Made by a program: the position numbers and the translations under genes
In this document: positions 61,604 to 64,000 of the stretch, one piece after another
Layout of the letters: the number at the start of each line of letters is the position of its first letter
Position numbering within the stretch: the first letter of the stretch is position 1
Origin: an uncultured Prevotellaceae bacterium
GTDB lineage: Bacteria; Bacteroidota; Bacteroidia; Bacteroidales; Bacteroidaceae
DNA: 64,000 bases
Reading direction: 5' to 3'
Assembly (NCBI GenBank): GCA_946188395.1
Contig: CAMHUU010000012.1
Location: 1 to 64,000 of the forward strand
The notes under the pieces: generated by a model
Database searches by the model: none
Seen by the model: the letters and a program-made list of their open reading frames with translations, nothing else
What the model was told of the DNA's origin: nothing

Positions 61604-63040
61604 CTAAAGGTTGGGCAGATGGAACTGATAGTTATGTTCAAATACTTCCTTCACCGAATTGATTTCCAAAAACTTCGTAGCGCCACCGGCTCCGATGTTG
61701 CCACTCAGATAGGCAATCTTGTCGTCGAGTTCCACATAGCCTTTCTGGCGCAGCATGCGCACCGCTGCCAAGAACAGTTTTTCGCTTCCGATATGTTCCT
61801 TCTGATAGACGGGAATAACGCCATACGAAAGATTCAGCAGACGCTGCAACTTATCATTATAGCAGATGGCCAAAACAGGATGAGGACCCCGGAAAGCAGC
61901 CAGCGAACGAGCAGTAGTACCCGTTGTAGAGTCGGTGATAATACCCTTTACCCCAAGACGCTCTGTAGCTTCGATGGCAGAATGAGCCATAAACTCGCGG
62001 ATATCACAATTTTCAGAGAGTTTGATGTCGATATGACTCTTGGCTCTATCGCGTTCAGCCTGTTCGGCTATAGCAGCCATCGTTTGTACAGCCTCCACAG
62101 GATACTTGCCGCTGGCCGTCTCGCCAGAGAGCATCAAGGCGTCCGTACTCGAATAGATAGCATTGGCAATGTCAGTCACCTCTGCACGTGTAGGACGCGG
62201 ATTATTGATCATTGTATGCAACATTTGCGTTGCCACGATGACCGGTTTCTTTTTCTCTACACATTTACGGATAATCTGACGCTGAATACCAGGAATACGT
62301 TCAATGGGAACCTCAATACCTAAATCACCGCGGGCAATCATGATACCATATGATGCATCAATAATCTCATCAATATTATCGACGCCCTCCTGATTCTCAA
62401 TCTTCGAAATAATCTTGATATCGCTATTGAAAGCGTCAAGAATAGCCTGTACGGCACGAACATCAGCTGCCGAGCGCACAAAACTATGGGCAATGAAGTC
62501 AATGTCCTGATTGATGGCCAACATGATGTTCTTTCGGTCACGTTCTGTTAGTGTGGGTAATGCGATGTGAACACCAGGCACATTGACACTCTTGTGAGAA
62601 CCCAACACGCCATCGTTCATTACTTGTGCGATAACAGCAGGTCCGTTGATACCAATCACCTTCATATCGAGCGCTCCATCGTCGAACAGCACATGGTCAC
62701 CTTCGTGAATATCTGCCGCAAAGTTGTTATACGACAGATTGATGATGTCATGAGTGGTATCCATTTCCGGACGACCGAAAATCTTCACCACGTCACCTAT
62801 CTTATACTCGATAGGGGATTCGCACCCTGTAGTACGTACCTCAGGGCCTTTTGTATCAATCAGAATACCAATATGCCGGCTTACTTCTCGCACATTCTTG
62901 ATGATGGTCTTGATGCCGTCCTCTGAAGCATGGGCTGTGTTCATACGCACCACATTCATTCCCGCATTAAACAAAGAACGGATGAAATCCGCATCACATC
63001 GGCGATCACTAATAGAAGCTACTATTTTTGTTTGTTTCAT
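61604..63040 (-). CDS. pyk: Pyruvate kinase
   Basis: Final ATP-yielding step of glycolysis. The 478-residue product shows ASISDRRCDADFIRSLFNAG, the active-site region MIARGDLGIEVPIERIPGIQ, the signature KPVIVATQMLHTMINNPRPT and DALMLSGETASGKYPVEAV, and a C-terminal regulatory domain (SLAAFRGPHPVLAICYND). It lies 30 bp behind the GH53 gene on the same strand, so a galactan hydrolase and a glycolytic enzyme may share a transcript. About 135 bp separate it from the ilvD start. Confidence 0.97.
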   Translation of the reverse strand: MKQTKIVASISDRRCDADFIRSLFNAGMNVVRMNTAHASEDGIKTIIKNVREVSRHIGILIDTKGPEVRTTGCESPIEYKIGDVVKIFGRPEMDTTHDIINLSYNNFAADIHEGDHVLFDDGALDMKVIGINGPAVIAQVMNDGVLGSHKSVNVPGVHIALPTLTERDRKNIMLAINQDIDFIAHSFVRSAADVRAVQAILDAFNSDIKIISKIENQEGVDNIDEIIDASYGIMIARGDLGIEVPIERIPGIQRQIIRKCVEKKKPVIVATQMLHTMINNPRPTRAEVTDIANAIYSSTDALMLSGETASGKYPVEAVQTMAAIAEQAERDRAKSHIDIKLSENCDIREFMAHSAIEATERLGVKGIITDSTTGTTARSLAAFRGPHPVLAICYNDKLQRLLNLSYGVIPVYQKEHIGSEKLFLAAVRMLRQKGYVELDDKIAYLSGNIGAGGATKFLEINSVKEVFEHNYQFHLPNL

Positions 63041-63070
63041 AAAAAAAACCTATATGCTATAAATACGATA

Positions 63071-64000
63071 TTATCTTGTTATAGTTTGCTGTGCTGCCTC
63101 CGTAAAGGCGTCCATGATGATGGTGGGTTTGTTGTCTTGGAAAGCTCCCAGTTTGTAGAAACGATCCGTCTCGGGGGCCCAATAGAACACACCTTGACAA
63201 TGGCCACCCACCTGATGTTTGGCCATATCGATAATGGCTGCAATAATTTGTTTACCCTCGACGGGCTTGCTGGCTTCAGTACCGGTTTCGACTACCAGCA
63301 TGGGCTTATGGTATTTCGTCCATAGACGATTGATGTTGGCAGTGGCCTTCTCCACGGTTTCTTGCCACGACTGGATATGATGATCCTTCATGTCCCAATA
63401 GGGATAGACGCTCAGACCTATCATATCGTAACGGGCCTTGTATTTCTCCAGTCCGTCAAAGATGAAATCATAACGCTTGGGGTCGAAAGCACCATCCAGA
63501 TGAACGATAACCTCTGCTTGCGGAAACACCTCTTTGACAGCCGCATAGCCGGCATCCGTCAAACCGGCATACTGGTCCATGTGTTCCTGTGCACGTCCCA
63601 TGGGCCATAGGAATCCGTTAGTGGTCTCATTGCCTACTTGTACCCATCGCACGTCTACCCCAGCCTGCTTAATAGATTGCAGCACATCGCGCGTATGGTC
63701 AGCTAAAGCTTGCTTCATCTGCTGATAATTCATTTCCTTCCACGCAGCAGGGATATTCTGCTGTCCAGGATCGGCCCACCAGTCGCTATAGTGAAAGTCA
63801 ATCATCAACGCCATATTCCACTGCTTAGCTCGCAGGGCCATCTTCACAACATCATCTTTGTTGCATAGTCCACCCTTGGGATTTACCCACACACGCAGGC
63901 GGACGGCATTGAGTCCCAGTTCGTGCATCAGTTCCGTACACTCACGAGGCTCACCTTTTGTATTGCGCAACTGCACACCACGGGTCTCCAAGTCAGTGGT
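63071..64000 (-). CDS. GH53 arabinogalactan endo-beta-1,4-galactanase, 5' end outside the window
   Basis: Endo-hydrolysis of beta-1,4-galactan side chains of pectin. The visible 310 codons lack the signal peptide and first strand; the frame continues past the window edge, and the ORF-track start is a TTG within the conserved N-terminal region (LETRGVQL). GH53 features: NAVRLRVWVNPKGGLCNKDD, acid/base glutamate in WVQVGNETTNGFLWP, nucleophile in MLVVETGTEASKP. The C-terminus lacks a sorting tail. It adds galactanase to the pectin-degrading set of this window. Confidence 0.92.
   Translation of the reverse strand, partial: TTDLETRGVQLRNTKGEPRECTELMHELGLNAVRLRVWVNPKGGLCNKDDVVKMALRAKQWNMALMIDFHYSDWWADPGQQNIPAAWKEMNYQQMKQALADHTRDVLQSIKQAGVDVRWVQVGNETTNGFLWPMGRAQEHMDQYAGLTDAGYAAVKEVFPQAEVIVHLDGAFDPKRYDFIFDGLEKYKARYDMIGLSVYPYWDMKDHHIQSWQETVEKATANINRLWTKYHKPMLVVETGTEASKPVEGKQIIAAIIDMAKHQVGGHCQGVFYWAPETDRFYKLGAFQDNKPTIIMDAFTEAAQQTITR

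Overview
The window looks like a chromosomal segment of a Bacteroidales bacterium, most likely of the Prevotella group. Reasons: paired SusC/SusD genes, promoters of the Bacteroidetes type (TAnnTTTG box with an upstream TTG about 20 bp away), a DUF4290 gene, an acyl-ACP thioesterase inside an ilv operon, and secreted proteins ending in a short glycine-lysine tail. No rRNA, tRNA, CRISPR array or complete transposon was seen.

Layout. 0-9 kb: dnaK, a secreted protein, recA, then an ORF in which a carboxynorspermidine-synthase-type enzyme reads in frame into a GH31 glycosidase, and a small protein gene carrying a REP-like hairpin. 9.0-10.3 kb: non-coding, with a HepT-like gene remnant and a helically phased array of palindromes. 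10.3-33.8 kb: a phytase/esterase-like secreted protein, then a pectin utilisation locus on the minus strand (in transcription order PL9 lyase, CE8 pectin methylesterase, SusC-SusD, SusC-SusD, DUF4957/DUF5123-like surface protein, small lipoprotein, small secreted protein). Both susC promoters carry the same LacI-type palindrome at identical spacing. 33.8-34.8 kb: a second non-coding island with two inverted 11-bp-period iteron arrays around a 22-bp-period palindromic array. 34.9-45.0 kb: metG, then a surface-polymer cluster (fused nucleotidyltransferase-PLP enzyme, opine dehydrogenase-like protein, LicD, acyltransferase, flippase, two GT2 enzymes). 45-56.5 kb: nadD, gmk and yicC divergent from tsaB-DUF4290-murA-rimM-dxr-rseP and a secreted GH28-GH43 fusion enzyme. 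55.7-64 kb: outer-membrane barrel, acyl-ACP thioesterase, ilvN, ilvB, ilvD, pyk and a GH53 galactanase cut by the window edge.

How it fits together: the PL9, CE8, GH28-GH43 and GH53 enzymes plus the two SusCD importers suggest growth on pectin (homogalacturonan and galactan/arabinan side chains). The remaining genes are housekeeping or envelope assembly. The most unusual signals are the two phased-palindrome islands, the shared operator in front of both susC genes, a sigma-54-like site upstream of dnaK, and low-complexity spacer-type DNA that appears both between genes and in frame inside conserved enzymes (GH31, IlvD, the nucleotidyltransferase-PLP fusion, the CE8 tail).
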